Shown piece by piece: positions 44,214-52,323 of a DNA stretch of 64,000 bases. Numbering within the stretch: position 1 is the stretch's first letter; each line of letters opens with the position of its first letter. Both the position numbers and the translations under genes were made by a program. Under the pieces are notes generated by a model. It was not told where the DNA came from and made no database searches. It was given only the letters and a program-made list of their open reading frames with translations. The stretch is taken from assembly GCA_021825585.1 (NCBI GenBank), contig JAKAGT010000002.1, positions 186,001 through 250,000 on the forward strand. Reading direction: 5' to 3'. This DNA is from Bacteroidota bacterium (GTDB lineage: Bacteria > Bacteroidota > Ignavibacteria > Kryptoniales > JAKASW01).

Positions 44214-45560
44214 TTATCTAGTCTGGAGAGAAACGCGATTACGGATGAACACGGGCTCCATCCGTTCCGATTCCACGCTTCTGAGGACTACGTCGACGTC
44301 CCCAGCTATCCTGTCTACGTCGACAAACTCGAAGCACCGAAGCGTCTTGCATGTCTTTGCCATCTTGTTGATACATGTGATGTTTCGGCAAGGGCTCTGG
44401 GAAACGTAGGTATGAGAGGGACTATCCTGATTAGCGGCGAAAGAATTGGAGTACCGCGAGTCATATCCGTAAATCCGGGCTGGCGTCGCGCCGAAGATGG
44501 AAAAGACCGAAGTCCGGTTCCTGAATTCATAGTTACCCGACCTTGACCGTTTGCGGGCGGCCGCAATATGAAGCGGGCCGGCGTCGCCGGATATGTAGAC
44601 CTGCGTAAAATCTATCAATGCGGCGTACGCATCTATCGGCAGCGAAGGCGGAACTACGGTGATTCTCGAACGCTCGAAATGTGAGAGCGATGTCAACAAA
44701 TGGTTCTCGATTCCCGGATTTGAATGCCCCCCGCCCAGCAGCACCCTCGACGTTGAGCGAGTTAATTTCTTCAGGAGATCCACTTGAACCGCTGTAGGAA
44801 TTCCGGTAAACCTGGTTGAGGCGTCGGGATTTAGAAAGACCATGGGACCTTCATCGAGGATTTCGTTCTTCCTTAAGAATTGTACAGCCAGTCCGATAGC
44901 TTCGTCCGACAGTGTCACGCTAACGCCGTTGAAGGGAACGTTCCTCACCGGCTCCAGGAATCTCGAGAAGATCCCGTGTACGAATCTATGCGTCTGATGC
45001 ACGACATGGTTCTTCACTGTCTTCAGCCGTTCCCCCTGCACAAGCATGGATGCAAGGGTAGTATAGTCGATCACACGGCTGTGTTTTGAGAAATGTTTTC
45101 TGAGTTGGAAGAAGGGTGAGAACGTGAAGATTACGTCGTACCTGCGCGAAGCCGAAATTCTCCTGACCGAGTCAAAATCACCCTGATCAGGAAATGGAGC
45201 GCCATGGAAATCCGGCATCAACCGGCTGACCTCCGGATTGCCTTCTATCAGGCTGCGTGCCGCCGCACTTATGACAAGATCGATCTCCGCCGATGGGAAG
45301 AAATCGCGCAGAGCCGTCACGCTCGCCTGCGAGAAAAGGGCATCCCCGATATTCAGATCGCTGAATACAAGTATCCGATGAATCCCGTTTCCGGTGCCGA
45401 TACGCTTCAGAGCTTTCTCAAACTTTTTTCTGACAATGAGATCACTCCCCAGGGTACTTGTCAGCGACGCATCGAGGGCGCGTGCACCCCGCCGGGGAAA
45501 AAGATCGGTGAGCAGACTTGTAAGGTGGAACAGACTGCTGTAAAGGTCCTTGTTCTCCAT
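44214..45560 (-). CDS. Glycosyltransferase family 9 (heptosyltransferase-like)
   Basis: The 448-residue GT9 enzyme adds a sugar, typically heptose, to the lipopolysaccharide inner core at the cytoplasmic face of the inner membrane. The first Rossmann half shows RILVFSDLNIGDALFSQASV, SAEIDLVISAAA. The donor half shows VFLNPDASTRFTG, VLLGGGHSNPG, and YISGDAGPLHIAAARK with the GDxGPxHxAAA motif of the family. Downstream SVFSIFGATPARIYGY replaces the common LFGPT stretch. No other envelope sugar genes surround it, so the acceptor cannot be named. Its 70-residue N-terminal extension (ALDASLTSTLGSDLIVRKKF) is longer than in WaaC/WaaF. Confidence 0.85.
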   Translation of the reverse strand: MENKDLYSSLFHLTSLLTDLFPRRGARALDASLTSTLGSDLIVRKKFEKALKRIGTGNGIHRILVFSDLNIGDALFSQASVTALRDFFPSAEIDLVISAAARSLIEGNPEVSRLMPDFHGAPFPDQGDFDSVRRISASRRYDVIFTFSPFFQLRKHFSKHSRVIDYTTLASMLVQGERLKTVKNHVVHQTHRFVHGIFSRFLEPVRNVPFNGVSVTLSDEAIGLAVQFLRKNEILDEGPMVFLNPDASTRFTGIPTAVQVDLLKKLTRSTSRVLLGGGHSNPGIENHLLTSLSHFERSRITVVPPSLPIDAYAALIDFTQVYISGDAGPLHIAAARKRSRSGNYEFRNRTSVFSIFGATPARIYGYDSRYSNSFAANQDSPSHTYVSQSPCRNITCINKMAKTCKTLRCFEFVDVDRIAGDVDVVLRSVESERMEPVFIRNRVSLQTR

Positions 45561-45720
45561 CTCGCTCCAGCCATCGTGGCGGTTAGTTGAACATATGTTT
45601 CAGCCAGCCAGATCTTGCTTTTCCCGCGCTGCTTAATCGTACGACCCGGTGGGTGATCACATGCCTCTAACCTGTATTGAATATAATCAAGTTAAAGCGG
45701 CAAAATGAAACAGATGTGAA

Positions 45721-45728
45721 AAAATTAA
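45721..45728. repeat. Target-site duplication, left copy
   Basis: The octamer AAAATTAA is adjacent to the left inverted repeat of the IS1595-type element and is repeated exactly at 47108-47115. Eight bases is the duplication length known for this family. Confidence 0.75.
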
Positions 45729-45773
45729 TATGCTTTTCCGGCTTGCGCATAATTATTTTGCTTTCTATATTGC

Positions 45774-46040
45774 ATGATGTTCATCCTACCATTTGTAATT
45801 GAACTAAGCCGATATACCGATCCAAAAGGAACCGAAGATAGACTTGACAAGCTAATCGACAGATTTGAAACCCTCTTGACTGGCACTAACGAGCGGTTAT
45901 CAAAAACGCATCGATTAGTACGTTGGACTCTCATCGTTGCAATTCTAACTCTATTCGTGATAGTTCTTGGTTGGTTACTGCCAATCCACGGTTCAATTTT
46001 AGATATGCTAAAGCGAACACGAGCTGTATCAAAACCATAA
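45774..46040 (+). CDS. Small single-helix membrane protein, passenger of the IS1595-type element
   Basis: The 88-residue protein lies wholly inside the element ends, convergent to the transposase and 45 bp from its 3' end. It has a charged, probably coiled-coil N-terminal half (GTEDRLDKLIDRFETLLTG) and one hydrophobic helix (WTLIVAILTLFVIVLGWLL), followed by a short charged tail. The composition is that of a real protein and not of a shadow frame. Accessory or passenger genes are known in IS1595 elements. I cannot assign a function, and no ribosome site near the ATG pair is convincing. Confidence 0.5.
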   Translation: MMFILPFVIELSRYTDPKGTEDRLDKLIDRFETLLTGTNERLSKTHRLVRWTLIVAILTLFVIVLGWLLPIHGSILDMLKRTRAVSKP

Positions 46041-46085
46041 CAAATAAAATAACATCTACGAGTTTTTCCCACCTTTCCCGTGTCA

Positions 46086-47078
46086 TTATACCTCCCTTGG
46101 ATTCGGATGAATCCAGCCTCTCGCTTTTCCTGTGTGATAAAGTTGATAATAAGTTGGCCCCTCTTTGCTGGTTCCGATTCCCAAAAGCGTGTTGAATGCC
46201 TCGAATATTAGGCGGCGTCTATTGAACCGGAACACATATTCATTGAGATAGGCTTGTAAATGCTTCTTTGAAACTCCGTGATATGTTCCATTAAGGAACG
46301 CCTTGAGATTCCCGAAAACAATATGAATGAGCTGCATTTTCTTAGCGACATCTTCGGAATCTTCACCAGTAACGATTTTATGTTTATAGCCTTTACCGTC
46401 TATTCCTGAATATCCCCGATAACCATCAGTTACTATCGTAGATCCTTTCTCCACGTTGTCCAGAATGAAGCGTTCCAGATAGTTGCTTGCAATGGAGGGA
46501 ATTTTTCTCATTCGTATTCTGCCACCGACCTGTTTATCGGATGTATCTATTATCTCAACGGCAGCAATCACGATTGACTTGTTTCCAGCTCCGCGTCCAC
46601 GCTTGCCGGAGGCCTTTGCACCTATATAAGTTTCGTCAATCTCTACCGTACCCGTAAGTTTCGTGCGGAATGGATTCACCAAAGCAGAACGCAGTTTCAT
46701 TAGAAGCATGTACGTCGTTTCTAATCTCATTCCTAACTGCTGAGAAAGCTGTAAAGCAGAAACCCCAGGTTTAAGCGTCGCCATTAGATATGCAGCATAA
46801 AACCAATGAGTGAGAGGCGTTCTTGTTTTGTGCATGACGGTTCCGGCTGTAACCGTTTGCTGAAAATGATTGGGAAATTCCCAAACTTTTCGAGTTGAAC
46901 AAAATCCGATCGATTTTGTCTTTCCGTCTCTATAATCGACGACTCCGTCCGGCCACCTCATTTCTTTGAGATAATTCCAACATGCTTCCTCGGTTCCGAA
47001 CATGCGATTGAACTCAAATAGTGATTTGGGAAAATTCTGCATATAATGCAAGATGGCTGGATTAGTCCGCATAGTCAA
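46086..47078 (-). CDS. IS1595-family (ISXO2-like) transposase
   Basis: This is a 330-residue DD(N/E)-type transposase of the ISXO2 group. The catalytic core has VEIDETYIGAKASGKRGRGA with the first Asp. It continues with STIVTDGYRGYSGI (second Asp), HIVFGNLKAFLNGTYHGVS and YLNEYVFRFNRR. The N-terminal region normally contains a zinc ribbon with two CxxC knuckles (GF-CPxCG and yxCxxC). Here it reads RWPDGVVDYRDG and GFCSTRKVWEF, so most zinc ligands are gone. The helix-turn-helix part (TPLTHWFYAAYLMATLKPG) is preserved. The reading frame is complete. Confidence 0.88.
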   Translation of the reverse strand: MTMRTNPAILHYMQNFPKSLFEFNRMFGTEEACWNYLKEMRWPDGVVDYRDGKTKSIGFCSTRKVWEFPNHFQQTVTAGTVMHKTRTPLTHWFYAAYLMATLKPGVSALQLSQQLGMRLETTYMLLMKLRSALVNPFRTKLTGTVEIDETYIGAKASGKRGRGAGNKSIVIAAVEIIDTSDKQVGGRIRMRKIPSIASNYLERFILDNVEKGSTIVTDGYRGYSGIDGKGYKHKIVTGEDSEDVAKKMQLIHIVFGNLKAFLNGTYHGVSKKHLQAYLNEYVFRFNRRRLIFEAFNTLLGIGTSKEGPTYYQLYHTGKARGWIHPNPREV

Positions 47079-47107
47079 CGCCTATATGTGTTAAACGGAA
47101 AAGCATA

Positions 47108-47115
47108 AAAATTAA
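47108..47115. repeat. Target-site duplication, right copy
   Basis: This is the exact repeat of 45721-45728 on the other side of the IS1595-type element. Confidence 0.75.
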
Positions 47116-47371
47116 TATTCGGGAGGGTTACATGGGCAATTTAGCCGGTTGAGGCCGACAATCTACGATTTTTGACAGTCCCGTTGAGGAGAAGACGCCG
47201 AATTCATACCTTTTTACCTGCCACGACATACCCCGCTCCGCGGGCAACGACCGGCTCGAACAATGCGTGCCGGCGTTCAGGTTATACTATTCAGCTGCCT
47301 GCGGGCCGGATGCGATTATTCAGCCATCTGCAAATACCGTTGATGCAGCCTCTCATCAAAATAGATTGCGA

Positions 47372-48994
47372 CTATTTCCAATCCGGCATTGCACCATTTT
47401 GAATCAGCATATGACGGCTGTTGTCATTGCTGCCGTTTGCGCTGCTGCTCATGACCCAGATGTCGCCCTGGGAACCTGGAGTGTTAGGTGCATTTTCAAA
47501 TATAATGTAAGCGCCGTCTGGTGAGTATCTTGGATACAGATCGTTTCTCCCGTCTGGCTTGCTGTCGCCTGTATACTGGGTGTTGGCAGACAGGTCGAAT
47601 GTCTGCTTTGTATTGATGTCTATCTCGAATATGTGGGAGTCGAGCATTCTCCCCTCGTTGTCTTCATAACCCGAGACGTCGTGTGTGTACAATACCTTAT
47701 TTCCATCGATCGAAAACGATGGACTTGCAGTGACCCCGGGTGTCTCAGGTACCAGCAATGTGGTGTCGCTGCCGTCTAAGTTCATCAAATAAATCTCGGA
47801 GTCATACAAATTGGGTCCGACGGCCAGCGCAACGATCTTGTTTCCCTGCGGTGAGTAGGAGCAGTCGGTGAAGTTCATGCCTGCAGGAGCGGTTGCTATC
47901 AGTGTCAGGCCGCTTCCATCCGAATTGATTCTGTATAAATTGTTGTTGTGGCCGTATATGAGATAGGCTCCGTCAGGAGACCAGCCAAACCCCGTACCAT
48001 TGTTTCCGTATCCGGTTACTCCCACCGTAGTTACCTGGAAGACGTTGCTTCCGTCAAGATTCATCGTGTATATCTGCGGGTCTACATTCGCATCGGAAGT
48101 AAACGCAATGACGTCATGACGCGGATTGAATCTCGGCCACCAGTCCCGGTAGTTATCGTTTGTCAGTCGAACAACGTTCGCGGCTCCGCTGTCAGAGGAG
48201 AATATCTGATAGTTGCCATCCACCATGCGCGCAAAGACATAGGGATTGTCCGGCAGGGGCATAGTAGTGAAACTCCAGACGTTCCCGTTTGTCGAAATTG
48301 TATCCGTCCCCTTCGCGACGACCTGCCAGAAATAAGTCGTGTTGAATCTAAGATTTGACACCGTCGTCGTTGTGTCGGCGATGTCTGACGCAATAAGGTC
48401 CGGGATGTTGGATCCCGATTGATATAGATAGACGTTGAACCGCGTTGTATCCGCATTGCCTGATGCCGCAGCCGGGTTGTGCCATGATAAGGCAACCGAG
48501 ACCGGCTGGTCAGCGGCCTGATCGGCGGGAGAAGGATCAGTAGGCGCGCTCGGAACATTGCTTGAACTTGTGCTCAGGAAAATCACCGCCTGGACCGTTC
48601 CGCCACTGCCGACGGCAATGGCCACCGAGGTCGGCTCGTAACCGGTCTTGGAGGCGGTGACAGTGTAATTGCCAACTGTGACTTTCGAGATCGCGAACTC
48701 TCCGTTCGTATCGGTGGCTATTGCGCTGGTCGGAGGATTTGTCGTTACGCTTGCTCCCGCGACAGGCGTCTTGCCGTCCGGCGTGAATACGATGCCCGAA
48801 ATTGATCCATAGAGTGTGGGTGAAACCGTGATCTTCGCGTCGTTGTTCGCGGCAATCAGGCTGCTCGACAGGTAGACGTTTTCGACCTGTGTAATTCCGG
48901 CGGGATTTATCACAAGGCTTGGATCGGTGGCATTCAGGACCGAGGACGGAGTCTGTGCCTGCACGCCGCCGACGAAACATGCAGTCGCTATCAA
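47372..48994 (-). CDS. Exported protein with carboxypeptidase-regulatory-like, FN3 and TolB-type WD40 domains
   Basis: The 540-residue exported protein has a short signal region (LIATACFVGGVQAQ). A carboxypeptidase-regulatory-like domain (GSISGIVFTPDGKTPVAG) is followed by a fibronectin-type-III domain (VALSWHNPAAASGNADTTRF) and a WD40/TolB-like propeller. The propeller repeats are of the type IAFTSDANVDPQIYTMNLDG, WSPDGAYLIYGHNNN and YSPDGAYIIFENAP. The role is probably surface binding. The only usable start is a TTG at 48994, which cuts the signal peptide short. A nearby ATG at 49036 opens MHRLEIKQTL in another frame, and a one-base shift would join it to YKLLIATACF. The gene may therefore carry a 5' frameshift. 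Confidence 0.75.
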   Translation of the reverse strand: MIATACFVGGVQAQTPSSVLNATDPSLVINPAGITQVENVYLSSSLIAANNDAKITVSPTLYGSISGIVFTPDGKTPVAGASVTTNPPTSAIATDTNGEFAISKVTVGNYTVTASKTGYEPTSVAIAVGSGGTVQAVIFLSTSSSNVPSAPTDPSPADQAADQPVSVALSWHNPAAASGNADTTRFNVYLYQSGSNIPDLIASDIADTTTTVSNLRFNTTYFWQVVAKGTDTISTNGNVWSFTTMPLPDNPYVFARMVDGNYQIFSSDSGAANVVRLTNDNYRDWWPRFNPRHDVIAFTSDANVDPQIYTMNLDGSNVFQVTTVGVTGYGNNGTGFGWSPDGAYLIYGHNNNLYRINSDGSGLTLIATAPAGMNFTDCSYSPQGNKIVALAVGPNLYDSEIYLMNLDGSDTTLLVPETPGVTASPSFSIDGNKVLYTHDVSGYEDNEGRMLDSHIFEIDINTKQTFDLSANTQYTGDSKPDGRNDLYPRYSPDGAYIIFENAPNTPGSQGDIWVMSSSANGSNDNSRHMLIQNGAMPDWK

Positions 48995-49068
48995 TAGTTT
49001 ATAAAGTCTGTTTAATCTCTAACCTATGCATAAATATTTTAGAAGGTCAGACTATAATCGGACAAACG

Positions 49069-49842
49069 CTACCGCTGTACTATCCCGTAAGCCTTGATCT
49101 TGTTATACAGGGTGTGCCTTGAGATGTTCAGCAATTTTGCCGCCTCAGTTTTGTCCCAGTTGGTTTTGCTGAGGACGTACTCTATGTGCTCCTTTTCGAC
49201 GAGGTCAAGGCTTAAATTCTTGCGTTCATCCATTCTATCATGGTCTACCTTGTCACGGAAGATTATGTTTTCCCTATCGAGTGTGTCTCCCTTGGCGAGA
49301 ACGACGGCCTGCATCAATACATTCTCCAGTTCTCTTATGTTTCCTACCCATGGATGGTTTTGGAGAATCTGGAGGACTTCATGCGGAATCATCGTGACGT
49401 TCTTGTGGAGGTCCCTGTTGATCTTTTGCAAAATATGCGCGACAAGGGCCGGCAGGTCTTCCTTTCTTTCACGCAGAGGGGGAAGGTCGATTCTGAAGAC
49501 GCTGATGCGATAGAACAAGTCTTCTCTGAACTTGCCCTGCCGCACCAGTTCCTCTAGATTTCTGTTCGTCGCGGAGATGATTCGAGCCTTCATGGGAATA
49601 GTGACCCCGTCTCCGACAGGCTCGAACTCCCTCTCCTGCAGTATTCTTAAGAGTTTGACCTGGAGGTTCAGTGGAATTTCGGAAATCTCATCGAGGAATA
49701 CGGTGCCGTCGGAGGCAATTTCGAACCTTCCTTTCCTGTCCTTCACAGCGCCGGTGAACGCCCCCTTCACGTGCCCGAAAAGTTCACTCTCGACGAGCGT
49801 TTCGGGAAGCGTCGAAAGGTCCACCGCCACAAAGGGAAGCCC
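49069..49842 (-). pseudogene. Sigma-54-dependent activator, 5'-truncated (no Walker A)
   Basis: The readable protein carries the AAA+ domain of NtrC-type activators from [19 protein letters not shown] onward: the sigma-54-contact loop [13 protein letters not shown], Walker B GTVFLDEI, and the arginine-finger region [32 protein letters not shown] and a Fis-type helix-turn-helix ([20 protein letters not shown]) follow. The Walker A segment G-E-x-G-x-G-K that must lie about 20 residues before GLPFVAV is missing. So is any receiver or GAF domain. The same frame stays open back to 50058 but reads a Cys-rich sequence ([16 protein letters not shown]) with no family resemblance. The protein cannot hydrolyse ATP as it stands. 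Confidence 0.75.
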
Positions 49843-50058
49843 CTTCGTGATGCCAGAGCTGCAATAACAGACATCCTTAATGCATCGAATGTCCGGACAC
49901 TCCGAAGAATAACCACAGCCGGGATAAGATGTCCTCTCATCGTTCACCAGTACATAAACATCGTCGGTTGAATTGAACCGGCAGGGGAGTCGGACGGTTT
50001 TTCTGCCCCATGAAGTTGGCTCCAAAACCAAGAGTTGGAGGGATGAAAACGTGCCCAT

Positions 50059-50395
50059 TGCAAAGCAAATTGTGCATCTCTTTCACGGTGCTTTCGCCTC
50101 CACTGTCGATTCGTTCTATCGCCAGCTAACTTAAGACCCGTACCGCAAAAAACCTCGGGTCCAGCCTTTGTTCTAATACCATAAGTGGTCCTCGGAAGGA
50201 TCTGCTGAATCTTTCTGCTAACCACTCATCCAAAAACGTGAAATAACTTGAAAAAAGTTAAATCGTCCATAGCTTAAAATCAAGTTTTTCAGGCGATGCG
50301 AAACAAACTTCGGTCCTTTGTTGTTTTAAGAATCGAACTATGAAACCGCATGTGTCAACGGACAATCTCCAGCTTAGAATTCGGAAAGAGAGATC
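50059..50395. other. Intergenic region, probably decayed regulator sequence
   Basis: These 337 bp lie between the truncated activator and the divergent dehydrogenase gene. No frame resembles the lost N-terminal half of the activator. AT-rich sequence from 50230 to 50330 probably holds the dehydrogenase promoter, but I see no convincing box pair. Confidence 0.35.
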
Positions 50396-51235
50396 ATGAA
50401 GAGCCTATCAGAAAAAGTGATTATGATAACAGGATCCACGGATGGGCTGGGAAGATTGGTGGCCCAGCGTCTTGCTGCAAAAGGTGCCACCCTATTGCTG
50501 CACGGCCGCAGACAAGATAAGGGAATGTCGACTCTGGATGAGCTCTGCCGACTCACCGGCAATGAGAAACTGCATTACTACAACGCGGATCTGTCTTCGC
50601 TTGATGAGGTGAGAGGCCTCGGAGAGAACATAATTGCAGACCATAAAACACTGCATGTCCTCATAAACAATGCCGGTATCGGTGGCGGCCCAAGGGGAAA
50701 TTCGAAACGGGAGCTGAGCAAAGATGGTCTCGAACTCAGGTTTGCGGTGAATTATCTGTCCCACTTCCTCCTGACATACAAGCTCCTCCCGCTCCTCCGG
50801 ACTTCCGCTCCATCTCGCATAGTCAACGTGTCGTCCATCGGGCAATATCCTCTCGACTTCAAGAATCTCATGCTCGAGAAGAAATACGAGAGTTTCAGGG
50901 CGTACAGGCAGAGCAAACTTGCACAGATAATGTTCACAATAGATCTCGCGGAAGAGTTGAGAGGGACCGGGGTAACCGCCAACTGTCTTCACCCGGCAAC
51001 GCTGATGAACACCAAGATGGTGGAAGAGTTTTTCGGAAGCACCATCACGTCCGTTGTGGACGGCGCCGACGCGTTGGAATATGTGGCCTTGTCGGATGAG
51101 ACTGCGAACTATACCGGCGTCTACTTCGACATGAAACGACCTTCAAAGCCGAATGCACAGGCTTATGACGAAGATGCGCGCAGGCAGTTGAGAGAATTAA
51201 GCTTGAGACTCACAGGGTTAACGGCAAACGCGTAG
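50396..51235 (+). CDS. Short-chain dehydrogenase/reductase
   Basis: The 279-residue Rossmann oxidoreductase uses NAD(P) on an alcohol or ketone. The cofactor motif is MITGSTDGLGRLVAQRLAAK, followed by LINNAGIGGG, the catalytic Ser in NVSSIGQYP and the YRQSKLAQ segment supplying the Tyr-x3-Lys pair. It resembles the retinol-dehydrogenase-like group of SDRs, whose bacterial substrates are mostly unknown. It stands alone on the plus strand, with a ribosome site (AGAGA) before the ATG at 50396 and a candidate terminator after it. Confidence 0.9.
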   Translation: MKSLSEKVIMITGSTDGLGRLVAQRLAAKGATLLLHGRRQDKGMSTLDELCRLTGNEKLHYYNADLSSLDEVRGLGENIIADHKTLHVLINNAGIGGGPRGNSKRELSKDGLELRFAVNYLSHFLLTYKLLPLLRTSAPSRIVNVSSIGQYPLDFKNLMLEKKYESFRAYRQSKLAQIMFTIDLAEELRGTGVTANCLHPATLMNTKMVEEFFGSTITSVVDGADALEYVALSDETANYTGVYFDMKRPSKPNAQAYDEDARRQLRELSLRLTGLTANA

Positions 51236-51275
51236 GACCGGCATCTCCTGACCGCCACCGCCTGCGTAAATAGAT

Positions 51276-51306
51276 CGGGGTTGATCGAGAAGCCCCGGCT
51301 TTTCCT
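51276..51306 (+). terminator. Candidate terminator of the dehydrogenase gene
   Basis: The arms CGGGG and CCCCG enclose a 12-base loop, and GCTTTTCCTTCC follows on the plus strand. It lies between convergent genes. Confidence 0.45.
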
Positions 51307-51312
51307 TCCTGG

Positions 51313-52287
51313 CTATTTCTGCGCAACGACAAATGTGAAGTCGCTTGCGATCAAGTGTGCGCTCATAAGGAAATCCTCGGCGGTGAAAAGGAAGCGAAGA
51401 GATCCCTCCCTTTCGGGCGTCATCTCGATGAAGTGGTGAGAGATATCTTTCAGCAGAGGCTGAAGTATTGTCCCCCCGTAATCCCTGCGCTCGAGCAGTT
51501 TGAACCGGTGCTGGAGAGCACCGATAATCCTTGATGATTCTATCGCCTCTGACGGATCATAAACCAGCATCGACAGTGTACCCGGCTTGTATACCCTCGA
51601 CTTTATGCGGCTCGTACCTCGATAAGTCCTTAAATCTGCGGGCAATATGGCGAGCAGAGCATCACAGTATCTCAGCTGTTCGTTTGTCCACTGAAACCGG
51701 TCGGGACCGACATACTCGTTTACCATAAGTATCCCACCCGGTTTCAGGGACCGGTGAATGTTTTCAAGTGCTTTTTCAACCGGCGACAAGTGGTGAAGAA
51801 TCCCCTCCGCGATGACTACGTCCAGCGATTCATCTTCAAATCGATGCTGCATCACGTCTCCCGTCACGAACTCAATCACGCCGGCAAAAGGCGTTCCGGC
51901 CAGCTTGCTCCTGGCGTTCTTCACCCTTTCTTCAGACAGATCGATGCCTGTAATCCGTTCGAACTTACCTGTTTCCGCCCAGGAGATCTCCCTCGATCCC
52001 GACCCCGATCCTAACGAAAGTGCCGTGAGGCGGCTGCCCGCAAGAAACTTCTCAGCCGCATAAGCGCTGGGACTGGTATGAGGATTCCCCGTGATCAACT
52101 CGTTCTGCCGCATCTCGACCAGCGGGATCTCGTACCAATTGCGAATGGAATCCCGTTCCTGCCGCCAGGTCATTTTCACTCTCGCTTTGCCGGGAGAAAG
52201 AACCCGCTGAAACAAGCTTGTTCCCCCCTTTTTCTCGAGTGACCTCAGCAACAGAGTAATTATATCACCGCGTGTTACAAGCGCCAT
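51313..52287 (-). CDS. SAM-dependent methyltransferase
   Basis: The 324-residue class I methyltransferase is cytoplasmic. Motif I is present as ALSLGSGSGSREISWAE, followed by the acidic ITGIDLSEERV, the FVTGDVMQH segment and motif IV VVIAEGILHHLSPVEKAL. The RSLKPGGILMVNEYVGPDRF region follows. The C-terminal 120 residues hold a substrate domain with YDPSEAIESSRII. The substrate is unknown. The 37 bp to the upstream permease are short enough for cotranscription, but no functional link is apparent. Confidence 0.85.
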   Translation of the reverse strand: MALVTRGDIITLLLRSLEKKGGTSLFQRVLSPGKARVKMTWRQERDSIRNWYEIPLVEMRQNELITGNPHTSPSAYAAEKFLAGSRLTALSLGSGSGSREISWAETGKFERITGIDLSEERVKNARSKLAGTPFAGVIEFVTGDVMQHRFEDESLDVVIAEGILHHLSPVEKALENIHRSLKPGGILMVNEYVGPDRFQWTNEQLRYCDALLAILPADLRTYRGTSRIKSRVYKPGTLSMLVYDPSEAIESSRIIGALQHRFKLLERRDYGGTILQPLLKDISHHFIEMTPEREGSLRFLFTAEDFLMSAHLIASDFTFVVAQK

Positions 52288-52323
52288 TTGGATTCCTTCG
52301 CAGGAAGAGTATTGAAGGTAACG

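Larger units (their letters stand above)
45729..47107. mobile_element. Complete IS1595-type insertion sequence with passenger gene
   Basis: The 1,379-bp element is bounded by perfect 12-bp inverted repeats TATGCTTTTCCG (45729-45740 and, inverted, 47096-47107). It is flanked by the 8-bp direct duplication AAAATTAA. It contains the ISXO2-type transposase on the minus strand and, convergent to it, a small plus-strand gene for a membrane protein. The intact duplication says the insertion is recent. It interrupts the intergenic region between the GT9 gene and the WD40-type protein, without obvious gene damage. Confidence 0.88.

Noticed and set aside
45725-46072. A 115-codon minus-strand frame opposite the IS1595 passenger gene
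   Set aside because: It extends across the left inverted repeat of the element and has less protein-like composition than the plus-strand frame.
50060-50130. An apparent GGESTVKE resembling a Walker A of the lost sigma-54 activator
   Set aside because: It lies about 250 bases from the next conserved stretch, in another frame, and lacks the G-x-G-K order. It is probably chance.
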